A stretch of DNA of 64,000 nucleotides from Antarcticimicrobium luteum (GCF_004358185.1 NZ_SMUV01000062.1:1-64000), one strand, 5' to 3'; counted from the stretch's first letter, positions 53,722 through 63,925 are shown. Notes: a model not told the origin generated them from the sequence alone. Translations and numbers: made by a program.

Positions 53722-55104
53722 TCAGGCGATGCCCTCGGCCCTGACCCAGTCGGCGGTACGGTCGAGCACCCGGCCCAGCCGCGCCACCACCTCCTGCACC
53801 TGGTCCTCGGTGATGATCATCGGCGGGCACAGCGCCAGCGTGTCGCCCACGTTGCGGATTATCAGCCCCTCTTCATGGCCGAACCCAAAGGCCGCCGCCC
53901 CGACCTTTCCGATCGGATCGAAGGGGTGTTTGCTGTCCTTGTCGGCGACCAGTTCCAGCCCGGCGATCAGACCGGCGCCGCGCACCTCGCCGACCAGCGG
54001 ATGACCGGCGTATTGCGCCAGCGCGTCCTGCATCACCTTGCCCACACGGGCGGCGTTGCCCATCAGGTCCCGCTCTTCGATGATGGTCAGGTTCTCCAGC
54101 GCCACGGCGGTGGCGACCGGGTGGCCCGAGGCGGTGAAGCCATGGCCGAAGGTGCCGATGGTGTGGCTGTTGTCGGCGATGGCGTCATAGATCTCTTCGG
54201 AAAAGATGATCGCAGCCAGCGGCATGTACGAGGAGGTGAGCTGTTTCGACGTCACCATGATGTCGGGGGTAAAGCCGTAGTGCACCGCGCCGAACGAACT
54301 GCCGAGGCGGCCGAATCCGTTGATCACCTCGTCGGCGATCAGCTTGATGTCGTATTTCCGGCAGAGCGCCTCGACCCCCGGCCAGTAGCCCTCGGGCGGG
54401 GGCATGACGCCGCCGGCGGCCATCAGCGGCTCGCCGATGAACCCGGCGATGGTGTCGGCGCCTTCCTCGAGAATCACGTCCTCGATCTCTTTCAGCAGGC
54501 GGGCGGTGAAGGCCGCCTCGCTCTCCCCGGCCTCGGCGAAGCGATAGTAATGCGGGCAGGTGACATGGCGCACCGGGATCGCCGGCAGGTCGAAATCGCG
54601 GTGGTTCGCCGGCAGGCCGGTCAGGCTGCCCGAGGCGACGGTGATGCCGTGATAGCCCTTGTTGCGGGCGATGAACTTCTTCTTCTCCGGCCGGCCCAGT
54701 GCGTTGTTCATGTACCACAGCATCTTGACCACGGTGTCGTTCGCCTCGGACCCCGAGGAGGTGTAGAACACCCGCGTCAGGTTCTCCGGCGTCATCTCGA
54801 CCAGTTTCTCGGCCAGCCGGATCGAGGGTTCATGCGCCTTGTGGGCAAAGGTGTGGTAATAGGGCAGGCGGTCCATCTGCGCCGTGGCCGCATCGCGCAG
54901 ACGCTTTTCGTTGAACCCCACCGCCACCGACCACAGGCCGGCCAGCGCCTCGATATACTGCGTGCCGGCCTGGTCGTAGACATAGATGCCCTCGCCGCGA
55001 TCGATCACCAGCGGGCCTTTTTGCTCATGAGCGCGGGCGTCGGTGTAGGGGTGCAGGGTGGTGGTGACGTCCACGTGCTGTGCCGAATTGGACAGGGGTT
55101 TCAT
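53722..55104 (-). CDS. Class III (omega) aminotransferase
   Basis: This 460-residue PLP enzyme has FYTSSGSEANDTVVKMLWYM, LIADEVINGFGRLGSSFG and the PLP lysine in TSKQLTSSYMPLAA (Lys287), matching omega-amino acid/amine:pyruvate transaminases. It would transaminate an amine, diamine or omega-amino acid with pyruvate. AAAGGAA precedes ATG 55104; the frame stays open upstream, but that part is not homologous. It lies 89 nt after the amidase gene, and release of an amino compound by the amidase would be a sensible supply. Confidence 0.9.
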   Translation of the reverse strand: MKPLSNSAQHVDVTTTLHPYTDARAHEQKGPLVIDRGEGIYVYDQAGTQYIEALAGLWSVAVGFNEKRLRDAATAQMDRLPYYHTFAHKAHEPSIRLAEKLVEMTPENLTRVFYTSSGSEANDTVVKMLWYMNNALGRPEKKKFIARNKGYHGITVASGSLTGLPANHRDFDLPAIPVRHVTCPHYYRFAEAGESEAAFTARLLKEIEDVILEEGADTIAGFIGEPLMAAGGVMPPPEGYWPGVEALCRKYDIKLIADEVINGFGRLGSSFGAVHYGFTPDIMVTSKQLTSSYMPLAAIIFSEEIYDAIADNSHTIGTFGHGFTASGHPVATAVALENLTIIEERDLMGNAARVGKVMQDALAQYAGHPLVGEVRGAGLIAGLELVADKDSKHPFDPIGKVGAAAFGFGHEEGLIIRNVGDTLALCPPMIITEDQVQEVVARLGRVLDRTADWVRAEGIA

Positions 55105-55193
55105 CGTCGGTTCCTTTGCATTGCGTCTAAGATCCGCCGGGGCAGGCGACGGGCGTGGCCACTCTATCCATTCTGCCGCCGGCGGAAAGGGGG

Positions 55194-56585
55194 TTAACTG
55201 GCGACGGCGACGGTATCGGCGATCGCCTCGCCCGCATCCAGCAGCAGATCCTCGCGGAACTGGTTGGCCACCAGCTGAACACCCACCGGGGTCGGTCCGT
55301 TCGGCCCCTCGACGGTGCCGGTGGTGACGGTCAGGCCCGGCAGCCCCATGAAGGGCAGGCCGATCTGTGGCATCTGGGCGGCGAGTACCGCGTCGAAATC
55401 CGCCTGGCTGGCGACGTCGCGCTGATCGGCAAAGGGCAGCTCGCCCGAGACCGGGCACAGCAGCACCGGCCAGTCGCTGAGAAAGGCGCGCCAGTCCCGC
55501 GCCAGCCGCGAGCGGGCCTGAAGCGCGTCCATCAGCCCGTTCACATCCACCGCCGGGCAGACCGCCGAAAGCCGCGCGTGGACCAGGTTGGCGTCGGGGT
55601 CGTCCTCGGTGCGGATGGCCTCCTCGCCGCTGCGCCGGGTATCGGTCAGCCAGAGCGTCAGCTGATGCATCATCGCCTCGTGCAGCGGCGGCGTGTCCTG
55701 TTCCTCGACCAGCCAGCCGGCCGCCTCCAGCCGCGCGGCGGCCGCGCGCAGCGCCGCCTTGATCTCGGGCGCGACCTGCATCCCGTCGGGGGCCAGGCAC
55801 AGCGCGGCGCGGCGCGGCGCATCCGGCCCGCGCATCGGTGCCGGCATGTACCAGGCGTCGCGCAAATCGGGCTGCGCCATCGCCTCGAGCCCCAGCCGCA
55901 GGTCGGCGATGGAGCGGGCGATCGGACCGGAGACCGCCATCAGCTGGCCGCCGATATGCCGGTCCTGACCGGTGAAATTGAAGGCCGGCACACGGCCGAG
56001 CGAGGGGCGCAGCCCATGCAGGCCGCAGGCATAGGCCGGATAGCGGATCGATCCCGCGATATCGGTGCCATGGGCCAGCGGCCCCATGCCGGCGGCCACC
56101 GCCGCCGCCGCCCCGCCGGAGGAGCCGCCGGGGGTCAGCGCATGGTTGCGCGGGTTCTTTGTCGCCCCGTGCAGGCTATTGCGGGTGAACCAGCGCAGCG
56201 AGAAGGCCGGCGTGTTGGTCCGCCCGACGATCACCGCACCGGCCTTGCGCATGTTGGCGACCACCGGGTTGTCCCGGGCCGCGATCAGATCCTTCTGAAT
56301 GCGCAGCCCGTTGGTGGTGGCATGGCCGGTCTGATCGACGTTCACCTTGATCGTCACCGGCACACCGGCCAGCGGACCCAGCGCCTGCCCCGCGGCGCGC
56401 GCGGCATCGACCGCGTCGGCGGCGGCCAGGGCGGCGTCATCGCAGCGATCGACAATCGCGTTCGCCGCGCCGTTGGCCGTGTCGATGCGGCCCAGGACCG
56501 CCTCGGTCACGGCGCGCGCGGTCAGGTCGCCGGCGCGGATCTGTGCGGTGATTTCGCTCGCGGTCAGGTTCCAGAGCTCTTTCAT
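55194..56585 (-). CDS. Amidase signature family enzyme
   Basis: This 463-residue protein has the Ser-cisSer-Lys catalytic set of amidase-signature enzymes: Lys80 (VPVTIKVN), Ser155 in TPGGSSGGAAAAVAAG and Ser179 in GTDIAGSIRYPA. It hydrolyses amide bonds; GatA is unlikely because no gatB or gatC is nearby and the C-terminal region differs. AGGATGG precedes ATG 56585. It lies downstream of the ABC importer operon with a 283-nt gap (56586-56868) in which I see no gene or clear terminator, so it may be separately transcribed. Confidence 0.9.
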   Translation of the reverse strand: MKELWNLTASEITAQIRAGDLTARAVTEAVLGRIDTANGAANAIVDRCDDAALAAADAVDAARAAGQALGPLAGVPVTIKVNVDQTGHATTNGLRIQKDLIAARDNPVVANMRKAGAVIVGRTNTPAFSLRWFTRNSLHGATKNPRNHALTPGGSSGGAAAAVAAGMGPLAHGTDIAGSIRYPAYACGLHGLRPSLGRVPAFNFTGQDRHIGGQLMAVSGPIARSIADLRLGLEAMAQPDLRDAWYMPAPMRGPDAPRRAALCLAPDGMQVAPEIKAALRAAAARLEAAGWLVEEQDTPPLHEAMMHQLTLWLTDTRRSGEEAIRTEDDPDANLVHARLSAVCPAVDVNGLMDALQARSRLARDWRAFLSDWPVLLCPVSGELPFADQRDVASQADFDAVLAAQMPQIGLPFMGLPGLTVTTGTVEGPNGPTPVGVQLVANQFREDLLLDAGEAIADTVAVAS

Positions 56586-56868
56586 ATTTCCATCCTGTAC
56601 AAAAAGACGCCATTTTTCCCCGATCCGGTCTAGCCGGTCGCAGCGGTCTTGTCGCCCCATTCCGCGCCCGGCGCGGTGGTCGGGCGCGCAGAGGGGGCGG
56701 TCTGCCGCAGGATCGCGCAGCGCAGGCCGCCGTTTTTGGCGTCGCCGGGTTTGCAGGGCGCGCGCCCCATCGCTGGGCACTGCGATGCACCCTGCGATCC
56801 GAAGGCGGAAATGTACAGTCGGGCAAGAGCGGGTCTGGCCGCGATCCGGCGGGCCGCGACCGCGCGCC

Positions 56869-58713
56869 TCAGACCGGGTGCAACCGGCGCCGATCTGCCG
56901 GCTCACGCTCCTGCGCCGCGGCGCCGGCGGGGGCCTGTGGCGGCGCCCCGTTCAGGAGGCTGCTGGCAGGGTCGACGGCGGCGACGAAATGCCCTTTGGC
57001 AACCTCGATCATGGTGGCGCGCGCCGGGGCCTCGCCCACGGGCAGCAGCAACCCGGGCGCCGTCAGCGCCGAGCGGGGCGGCACCCGGTCGGCGCGCCGG
57101 GCGGGGTCGGGCACCGGAACCGCGGCCAGCAGGCGGCGGGTATAGGGGTGCTGCGGGTTGTGCAGCACCGCCTCGGTCGGCCCGGTTTCGACGATCTGGC
57201 CCGACCACATCACCGCCACCCGGTGGCTGACCCGTTCCACCACCGCGATGTCGTGGGAGATGAACAGGAAGGCGACGCGCTCGTCTTGCTGCAGTTTCGC
57301 CATCAGGTCGGTGATCTGTCGCGCCACCGAGACGTCGAGCGCCGAGACGGCCTCATCCGCGACGATCAGTGCCGGCCGCACCGAGAGCGCGCGGGCGATG
57401 CACAGACGCTGCCGCTGGCCGCCGGAGAACTGATGCGGGAAGCGGCGGGCCGCCTCCGGCTCCAGCCCGACCTTGTGCAAAAGCTCCTCGGCCAACGCCT
57501 GCCGCTCGGCGCGGCTCATGCGGGACTGGATCTGCGCCGGTTCGGTGATCAGGTCGCGCACGGGCAGGCGCGGGTTGAGGCTGGCAAAGGGATCCTGAAA
57601 CACCATCTGCGCCTGTTTGCGGATGCCGCGCAGCTCTGACGCGCCGAGCCGGGTAATCTCGCGCCCGTTCAGCGCGACCCGCCCCCCGGCCGGATCCACA
57701 AGCCGCAGCACGGCGCGGGCGAGCGTGGACTTGCCACAGCCGGATTCGCCCACCAGCCCCAGCGTTTCGCCCGGCGCGATGGAAAGAGAGACGCCGGCCA
57801 CCGCGTGATAGTCCAGATGCGCCCCGGGCCGCAGCCCGCGCCGGACAGGGAAGCGCACCGCGAGATTGTCCACCGACAGCACCGGCGGTTCGGTGCGGTG
57901 CAGCGGTTTCGGCGCGCCGCTGCCCAGTTTCGGCGTCGCCGCCATCAGCGCCTGGGTATAGGGCGCACGGGGGCGGGCGAAGACGTCGGCGACCGGCCCC
58001 TCCTCGACCTTGTCACCGCGCCGCAGCACAACGACGCGGTCGGCTATTCCGGCCACCACGCCCATGTCGTGGGTGATGAACAGGACGGCCATGCCGATCT
58101 CGTCCTGCAACTGGCGGATCAGGGTCAGGATCTCGGCCTGGGTGGTGACGTCGAGCGCGGTGGTCGGCTCGTCCGCGATCAGCAGATCGGGACGGCAGGC
58201 CAGCGCCATGGCGATCATCACCCGCTGGCGCAGCCCGCCCGACAGCTCATGCGGGAACTGGTCCAGCCGCCGCTCGGGTTCGGGGATCTTGACCCGCTCC
58301 AGCGCGTCGCGGGCGGCCAGACGGGCGGTGCCGGCATCAAGCCCCTGGTGCAGCCGCAACACCTCGGCCACCTGCTCGCCCAGCGGCATCACCGGGTTGA
58401 GCGCGGTCATCGGTTCCTGAAACACCATCGAGACGCGGTTGCCGCGCACCGCCTGCATCTGCCGGTCGGAAAGCGCGGAAAGCTCCAGCGCCGGTGTCCC
58501 GTGCAGCACGACACGGCCGCCGGCGATGCGCCCGCCCTCGCGTTCGATCAGTCGCAGCAGCGCCAGCGCGGTGGCCGATTTGCCGGACCCGGATTCGCCC
58601 ACCAGCGCCAAAGTCTCCCCCCTTGCGATGTCGAAGGAGAGGTCGCGGACCGCGTTGAACGATCCGAAATTCAGACTCAGGTTTTCGACGGAGAGAAGGG
58701 GGGAGCGGGTCAT
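56869..58713 (-). CDS. Dipeptide/oligopeptide-type ABC transporter, tandem ATP-binding protein (DppD-DppF fusion)
   Basis: This 614-residue protein contains two complete ATPase domains. The first (about 1-265) has [31 protein letters not shown] and [12 protein letters not shown]. The second (about 275-560) has [31 protein letters not shown] and [12 protein letters not shown]. The second Walker B reads DEA rather than DEP, a minor change that leaves the Glu intact. It energises the DppB/DppC channel encoded upstream. The C-terminal tail is Pro/Arg-rich. It starts 3 nt after the phosphoesterase gene. Confidence 0.93.
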   Translation of the reverse strand: MTRSPLLSVENLSLNFGSFNAVRDLSFDIARGETLALVGESGSGKSATALALLRLIEREGGRIAGGRVVLHGTPALELSALSDRQMQAVRGNRVSMVFQEPMTALNPVMPLGEQVAEVLRLHQGLDAGTARLAARDALERVKIPEPERRLDQFPHELSGGLRQRVMIAMALACRPDLLIADEPTTALDVTTQAEILTLIRQLQDEIGMAVLFITHDMGVVAGIADRVVVLRRGDKVEEGPVADVFARPRAPYTQALMAATPKLGSGAPKPLHRTEPPVLSVDNLAVRFPVRRGLRPGAHLDYHAVAGVSLSIAPGETLGLVGESGCGKSTLARAVLRLVDPAGGRVALNGREITRLGASELRGIRKQAQMVFQDPFASLNPRLPVRDLITEPAQIQSRMSRAERQALAEELLHKVGLEPEAARRFPHQFSGGQRQRLCIARALSVRPALIVADEAVSALDVSVARQITDLMAKLQQDERVAFLFISHDIAVVERVSHRVAVMWSGQIVETGPTEAVLHNPQHPYTRRLLAAVPVPDPARRADRVPPRSALTAPGLLLPVGEAPARATMIEVAKGHFVAAVDPASSLLNGAPPQAPAGAAAQEREPADRRRLHPV

Positions 58714-58716
58714 CGG

Positions 58717-59589
58717 TCAGCCCTCGGTCCGGGTGTGTCGGGCGCGCAGCTCGGGATGGGCGCGAAACTCGGGCAGGGCCGGGGTCCAGCGCCGCGCGGC
58801 GGGGCGCAACTCGGTGCCGAAGGGATCGTCGCCGGCGACCTGCCAGCGGACGGTGTCGCCCAGCTCGATCACCCCCATGGCGCCGGCGGGCGCGCCTTCG
58901 GTGGTGAAGCTTTCGGTCAGCGACTGCTGGGTCAGATGCGGGATGCCTTCGACGGTGGTCACGGTGTTCCAGTGTACATGGCCGGCAAGGCAGACCACCG
59001 GCACGCGGGCCTGGGCCAGCGCGGCGCGGGCGCGCTCGGCCATCGGATAGGTGGAATGGCCCGGGTTGTTCTGGAAGTAGTAATTGCCGATCTGCGAATG
59101 TCCGGACAACGGCACGTGGCTGACCACCAGCAGCGGCCGGTCGGCGGCCTGGGCGGTGCGCGACAGCCACAGCAGGTCGGCCTCGCGCAGCACGAAGCCG
59201 GAGTGATCGGCGCCCCGATAGATCCGGCTGTCGGCGCGCCACAGCGCGATGCGCCAGCCGCCGATGTCAAAGGTCTCATGGCCGAGGGACTGGCCGAGGA
59301 TTTCCTCGTTCTGCTCGACGCTCAGGTGGTCGCGGTCGTGGTTGCCGTTGAGGTGCCAGATCGGTTTTTCCACGGCGCGGAAGGCTTCGGCCACCTCGGC
59401 TTCGAGCCGCAGGTCGGTGTCGTGATCCACGTCGGAAATCCGGTCGCCCAGATCCAGCACATGGGTCACATCGGCGTCGCGGACATAGCGGGCGAACTCC
59501 TCCATCAGCCCCATGGCGGTATCGCCGCGTTTGGTGGCAGAGGGGGTGCCGTGGTGGATGTCGGCGACGATGGCGAGGCGGATGGTCAT
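58717..59589 (-). CDS. Calcineurin-like metallophosphoesterase
   Basis: This 290-residue protein has the complete metallophosphoesterase set: Asp10/His12 (VADIHHG), Asp49 (DLGDRISD), Asn83-His84-Asp85 (NGNHDRD), His in VVSHVPL and CLAGHVHWN. It resembles cyclic-nucleotide and glycerophosphodiester phosphodiesterases. No signal peptide is present, so it acts in the cytoplasm. It sits inside the ABC importer operon between the binding protein and the ATPase gene, which suggests that it processes the imported compound. Confidence 0.9.
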   Translation of the reverse strand: MTIRLAIVADIHHGTPSATKRGDTAMGLMEEFARYVRDADVTHVLDLGDRISDVDHDTDLRLEAEVAEAFRAVEKPIWHLNGNHDRDHLSVEQNEEILGQSLGHETFDIGGWRIALWRADSRIYRGADHSGFVLREADLLWLSRTAQAADRPLLVVSHVPLSGHSQIGNYYFQNNPGHSTYPMAERARAALAQARVPVVCLAGHVHWNTVTTVEGIPHLTQQSLTESFTTEGAPAGAMGVIELGDTVRWQVAGDDPFGTELRPAARRWTPALPEFRAHPELRARHTRTEG

Positions 59590-59650
59590 GGCGAGGTCTT
59601 TCCTGAAGAATGGGCCGATGTTCCCGGCCCGAAGAAATTGTGTCGGGGGG

Positions 59651-59676
59651 CGGCCCGCCGCGCGAACGGCGGGCCG
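59651..59676 (-). other. Intercistronic hairpin between binding-protein and phosphoesterase genes
   Basis: CGGCCCGCCG (59651-59660) pairs perfectly with CGGCGGGCCG (59667-59676). It lies just after the stop of the binding-protein gene, with no T-run. Such hairpins commonly protect the upstream mRNA and let binding proteins be made in excess over the other subunits. Confidence 0.6.
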
Positions 59677-59684
59677 GAGAGGTC

Positions 59685-61238
59685 TTAGTTCGACGCGAAG
59701 GAGATCGAACCGGCGCGGAAGTCGAGCACGTAAGGAATGTGGCCCGGCTTCGGCGCCCACACCACGTCCTTGCGCATCGCCCAGCTTTCGAACGGACGGT
59801 AGAGCGGCAGCACCGGCGGATCCTGCTTGATGCGTTCCATCAGCTCGGCATAGGCGGCCTTGCGGGCCTCGACGTTCTTGGAGAAGCGGAAGCGTTCCCA
59901 GATCTTGGCGTAGTCTTCGTCGGTGTTGAAGCGGCCCTCGCCCTCGGACGGGCCGTTCGGCGCCCACATCACCCCGAAAGAGCCGAACGGGTCGGCGAAA
60001 TACATCGGGTTCGACCAGTTGCGGGCCATCAGGTCCGGCGAGCCGCCCGACCATTTCTCGGCGATGTTCACGCGGCCGTTGATGCCGACCTCTTTCCACA
60101 TCTCGGTGATGGCCTGGGCGGCCAGCATCCCGTTGGTGTAATAGGTCGGGTGGGTGTCGAAGGTGATCTCGGACCCGTCGTAGCCGGCCTCTTTCAGAAG
60201 CTCTTTGGCCTTCTCCGGGTTGTATTCAAAGGTCTTCAGCTCGGGCATGTAGAGATCGCCGAATTCCTTGTAGGTGTGCGAATCCGGCACCACCGCCTTG
60301 CCCAGCCACAGCGCCTCGTTCAGCGTGTCGCGGTCGATCGCCAGGCTCATCGCCTGACGGATGCGCGGGTCGCGCAGCTTGGGGTGGTTCACGTTCATGA
60401 TCATGACGTGGAACAGCGGCGTCGCGCTGCCCACGGTGCGCAGGTTCGAGTCGGACTCGATCATCGCCAGCTGGTCGGGGGCGATGTTGGTGATGATGTC
60501 CGCTTCGCCGGTTTTCAGCGCGGTGACGCGCGATGCGGTCTCGGGGATCTGCTGCACGGTGGCCTTGGCCAGCGGCGCCTTTTCGCCCCAGAAGCCGTCG
60601 AAACGTTCATAAACCACGCGCTCGCCGGGAATGAACTCGGCCACGCGGTAGGGACCGGTGCCGACGGGTGCCAGCGAGAAGGCCTCGAAATCGTCGTCCT
60701 CGGCCACCTTGGGATCGCCGGTCAGACCCTTGGTATAGTCCTCGGGGATGATCATGACCTGCTGCAGGTTCAGCAGGGTTTCCCACAGCGGCTCTTCCTT
60801 CTCGACGCTGATGCGGACGGTCAGATCATCGATCTTCTCGGCCTTGACGAAGTTCGACAGACGGTCGCGCGAGCGCACAACGTAGGGCGGGAAGGTCGCC
60901 TGATACATCCGGTTCAGCGAGAACACGACGTCATCGGCGGTCATCGCCTCGCCGTTCTGGAAGGTGACGCCCTCGCGCAGCTTCAGTTCCATGGTCTTGG
61001 GGTCGACCAGTTTCCACTCGGTGGCCAGCGCCGGCTGCCAGTCGGCGCCCAGCGTGTCGTGGTTCTTGTCGATCAGCGTGTCGAAGACGTTGTAGTAGAA
61101 TTGCGAGCCGACGTTGGAATGGTCGCGGCCGGGGTCGAGGTAGCTCGACACGTTGGCGGCGCCGACGGTGATTTCCTGCGCGGCGAGGCCGGTCGCAAAA
61201 CCGGCGGCAAGGGCGGTGGACAGCAGCAGTCTCAGCAT
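59685..61238 (-). CDS. ABC transporter substrate-binding protein, family 5 (peptide/nickel type)
   Basis: This 517-residue periplasmic protein has a Sec signal peptide (LRLLLSTALAAGFATGLAA, cut before QEIT). It has SBP-family-5 features: FDTLIDKNHDTLGADWQPAL, LREGVTFQNGEAMTADDVVF and PRIRQAMSLAIDRDTLNEAL. ACGGAGAA precedes ATG 61238. Family 5 proteins bind peptides, opines, nickel chelates, sugars or phosphodiesters, so the ligand is open; the phosphatase genes beside it favour a phosphorylated compound. Confidence 0.93.
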   Translation of the reverse strand: MLRLLLSTALAAGFATGLAAQEITVGAANVSSYLDPGRDHSNVGSQFYYNVFDTLIDKNHDTLGADWQPALATEWKLVDPKTMELKLREGVTFQNGEAMTADDVVFSLNRMYQATFPPYVVRSRDRLSNFVKAEKIDDLTVRISVEKEEPLWETLLNLQQVMIIPEDYTKGLTGDPKVAEDDDFEAFSLAPVGTGPYRVAEFIPGERVVYERFDGFWGEKAPLAKATVQQIPETASRVTALKTGEADIITNIAPDQLAMIESDSNLRTVGSATPLFHVMIMNVNHPKLRDPRIRQAMSLAIDRDTLNEALWLGKAVVPDSHTYKEFGDLYMPELKTFEYNPEKAKELLKEAGYDGSEITFDTHPTYYTNGMLAAQAITEMWKEVGINGRVNIAEKWSGGSPDLMARNWSNPMYFADPFGSFGVMWAPNGPSEGEGRFNTDEDYAKIWERFRFSKNVEARKAAYAELMERIKQDPPVLPLYRPFESWAMRKDVVWAPKPGHIPYVLDFRAGSISFASN

Positions 61239-61321
61239 TGGTTTTCTCCGTGGTGCTGGATTGGCGGGTGAAGGTGTGGGAACCTTGTCGGCCCTCTGTT
61301 GTTGGTTTTCCGGGAAACGGG

Positions 61322-62212
61322 TCATCGGGCGCGCAGCCGCACATCGGCGCCGTCGCGCAGCCAGTCGCCGAGGATCTGCACGGCGAAGGTGATCAGCAGG
61401 ATCATCATCGCCGGCGCGATCACGATCCAGGGCGCGGTCGGCATGTAGTCGCGGCCGATGCCGACCATGGAGCCGAGCGTGGCGGTGGGCGGCTGCACCC
61501 CGAGGCCGAGGAAGGACAGCGTGCTTTCCAGCAGCACGATGTTCGACAGCGACAGGGTGAACTGGACCACCAGCGGCGAGACGATATTGGGCAGCAGGTG
61601 GTGCCGCGCGATCCTGAGCGGGCCTGCACCTGCGGCGCGGGCGGCCTCGATGAAGGGCATGTTCATCAGACGCTTCACCTCGCCGCGCACGATGCGGGCG
61701 TATTGTTCCCACCCGGCGAGGCCGAGGACCAGCACGATCACCTCGATCGAGCTGCCGAGGATGGCGAGCAGGAAGAGGGCGACCAAAGTGAAGGGCACCG
61801 CGATCTGGGTGTCGACCGCGGCCATGATGCTGGCCTCGGTGCGGCCGCCGGCGATGCCGGCGAGCAGACCCAGGGTGCCGCCGATCATCAGCCCCAGCGT
61901 GGCGCCGAGACCCGCCAGCATCAGCGTCAGCCGCAGCCCGTAAAGGCTGCGTGAGAAGACATCGCGGCCAAGCTCGTCGGTGCCCAGAAGAAAGCCCGCC
62001 TTGGCGCGCTCGAACCCGAGCGGCGGGCGCAGCCGCGCGATCAGACTTTGCGAATTGGGATCGAACGGCGCGATCAGGGGGGCGAGGATGGCGAGGCTGA
62101 CCAGCGTCAGGCCGATCAAGATGGCGGCCTTCTGGATCGGATCTGCACCGCGCCAGAGCCGATAGGCGGCGGCGGGCAGCGACGGGGCGGGAACGGTGGC
62201 GGAATGGGTCAT
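61322..62212 (-). CDS. Dipeptide-type ABC permease (DppC family)
   Basis: This 296-residue protein has about six membrane spans, the DppC N-terminal motif FDPNSQSLIARLRPPLGFER and FLLGTDELGRDVFSR, and the EAARAAGAGPLRIARHHLLP coupling loop. ATG 62212 follows GAGG and lies 7 nt after the stop of the DppB gene; an in-frame ATG at 62263 would overlap it and lacks homology. Confidence 0.93.
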   Translation of the reverse strand: MTHSATVPAPSLPAAAYRLWRGADPIQKAAILIGLTLVSLAILAPLIAPFDPNSQSLIARLRPPLGFERAKAGFLLGTDELGRDVFSRSLYGLRLTLMLAGLGATLGLMIGGTLGLLAGIAGGRTEASIMAAVDTQIAVPFTLVALFLLAILGSSIEVIVLVLGLAGWEQYARIVRGEVKRLMNMPFIEAARAAGAGPLRIARHHLLPNIVSPLVVQFTLSLSNIVLLESTLSFLGLGVQPPTATLGSMVGIGRDYMPTAPWIVIAPAMMILLITFAVQILGDWLRDGADVRLRAR

Positions 62213-62219
62213 GGCAGCC

Positions 62220-63149
62220 TCACGCCTGGACGGTGTGGCGCAGACGCGGATCGGCCCAAGCATAGGCCAGATCGACAGCTGCGTTGATCACGATGACGGC
62301 GAGCGCGACGGTCAGCACACCGAATTGCAGTACCGGGTAGTCCCGCCGCAGGGCCGAGTTGACCAGCAGATCGCCGATGCCGGGCCAGGCAAAGATCGCC
62401 TCGATCACCACCGATCCGGCGGCGGCGAGGCCGGCGACCTGAAGCCCGATCACCGACAGGATGGTGATGCCGGCGTTGCGCAGCCCGTGTTTGACGATGA
62501 CGCGGCCCTCGGGCAGGCCCTTGGCCCGGGCGGTGCGCATGAAGTCCTGGCCCAGCACGTCCAGCATGGCGTTGCGGGTGAACCGGGTGAGCGCTGCGAT
62601 CAGCACGCCGGCCATGGCGATGGTCGGCATGATGAAATGCAGCGGCGTGCCGTTGCCCACCACCGGCAGCCAGTTCAGCCAGTAGGAGAAGACCAGCACC
62701 ATCACGATGGCCAGCACGAAGTTCGGCACCGCATAGCCGAGAAAGGCGACCATCATCACCGCGCTGCCAACCCAGCTCTTGCGCCAGATCGCGGCGGCGA
62801 TGCCCAGCGGGATCGACACCAGCAGCGTCAGCGCGACCGCCGACAACAGCAGCTGGGCCGAGGGCCAGATCCGCTCCAACACGATCTGGCTCACCGGGCG
62901 GCGCTCGATGAACGAGAGGCCGAACTGCCCGTCGGTAAAGGCGCGCAGAAAGGCCAGGTACTGGCTGAACAGGGGCTTGTCCAACTCGTAGTAAGCGATG
63001 AGAAGTTCGCGGTCCTCGCTTGTGATCCCTTCGCCGACGACGAAATCGACGGCGTTGCCCGACAGGCGGGTGGCGAAAAACACGATGGTGACGATCACGA
63101 AAAAGGTCAGCGCCATCCGGGTCAGGGTGCGCAAGGCATAGCTCAGCAT
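62220..63149 (-). CDS. Dipeptide-type ABC permease (DppB family)
   Basis: This 309-residue protein has six membrane spans and the DppB signatures LLSYALRTLTRMALTFFVIV, LGLQVAGLAAAGSVVIEAIF, FAWPGIGDLLVNSALRRDYP and DFMRTARAKGLPEGRVIVKH. It pairs with the DppC protein. Its start overlaps the end of the HAD phosphatase gene by 7 nt, so the phosphatase is part of the same operon. Confidence 0.94.
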   Translation of the reverse strand: MLSYALRTLTRMALTFFVIVTIVFFATRLSGNAVDFVVGEGITSEDRELLIAYYELDKPLFSQYLAFLRAFTDGQFGLSFIERRPVSQIVLERIWPSAQLLLSAVALTLLVSIPLGIAAAIWRKSWVGSAVMMVAFLGYAVPNFVLAIVMVLVFSYWLNWLPVVGNGTPLHFIMPTIAMAGVLIAALTRFTRNAMLDVLGQDFMRTARAKGLPEGRVIVKHGLRNAGITILSVIGLQVAGLAAAGSVVIEAIFAWPGIGDLLVNSALRRDYPVLQFGVLTVALAVIVINAAVDLAYAWADPRLRHTVQA

Positions 63150-63925
63150 GGGACGGCTCCGGTTATCCGGCCGGTGCTCGGTGGCAGGGCGGGCGCCGCG
63201 CCGGGGCGTTCAAGGCGGAGAAACTCGATCCCCGCGGCGGCGGCGGCCCGTCCGTCGGTCTCGGGGGTGTCGCCGATGAAGACGGCCGCGCCGGGGGTGA
63301 CGCCGGCGCGCCGCAACGCCTCGCGCGGCAGGTCGGGGGCGGGTTTGCCCAGACTCGTGGCGACGGCCCGGGGGCTGATCGCCGAGATCGCCGCCCAGAG
63401 CGCGCCGGTCTCGGGCTGCGGCGTGCCGTCGGCGCCGGGATGGCTGGGGTCGGGATTGGCGAGGGTCACCGGCACACCGGCATGGGCCAGCGCCGCAATG
63501 CGGGCGATGTCGTCAAAGTCCAGCGACCGGTCGCGCGCCAGCACCACCATCTGAGGCCGGTCGAGATCGCGCCTCAGGCCCAGACGCTCGGCCAGCGCCT
63601 GCAATGGCGGATCGGCGAACAGCGCCAGCCGCGAGCCGGGCTTCGCCACCTGAATCGCGCGCAACGTCATCTCGCCGGCCAGCACGATCCGTTCGGCCGG
63701 CAGATCGAGGCCCAGCCGGGCCAACCGCACCGCGAGGGTCTCGGCGGTGTCGGATGAGTTGTTGGAGACGATCCACAGCCGATCGCCGCAGCGCGCGAAC
63801 AGGTCCGGCACATCCGGCAGCACCGTGTCGCCGGAGATCAGGCACCCGTCGAGATCGGCCAGGATAGCGGCGCGGTCCGGCCAGGGGCCGTTCAGAAAAT
63901 AGGTCAGTCGGACCGGGTCGGTCAT
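63143..63925 (-). CDS. HAD-superfamily (NagD-like) sugar phosphatase
   Basis: This 260-residue protein has the HAD motifs AILADLDGCLISG (motif I, DxD), WIVSNNSS (motif II), SLGKPAPD (motif III lysine) and VFIGDTPETDGRAAAAAG (motif IV), matching class IIA phosphatases. It removes phosphate from a small metabolite in the cytoplasm. AAAGGAGAG precedes ATG 63925. It is the first visible gene of the operon and overlaps the DppB gene. The 75 nt to the window end hold no further gene, so the promoter may lie just beyond. Confidence 0.9.
   Translation of the reverse strand: MTDPVRLTYFLNGPWPDRAAILADLDGCLISGDTVLPDVPDLFARCGDRLWIVSNNSSDTAETLAVRLARLGLDLPAERIVLAGEMTLRAIQVAKPGSRLALFADPPLQALAERLGLRRDLDRPQMVVLARDRSLDFDDIARIAALAHAGVPVTLANPDPSHPGADGTPQPETGALWAAISAISPRAVATSLGKPAPDLPREALRRAGVTPGAAVFIGDTPETDGRAAAAAGIEFLRLERPGAAPALPPSTGRITGAVPC

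Noticed and set aside
55194-56585. GatA subunit of the amidotransferase
   Set aside because: The catalytic triad is shared by the whole amidase family; there is no gatB or gatC neighbour, and the context is an importer and an aminotransferase.
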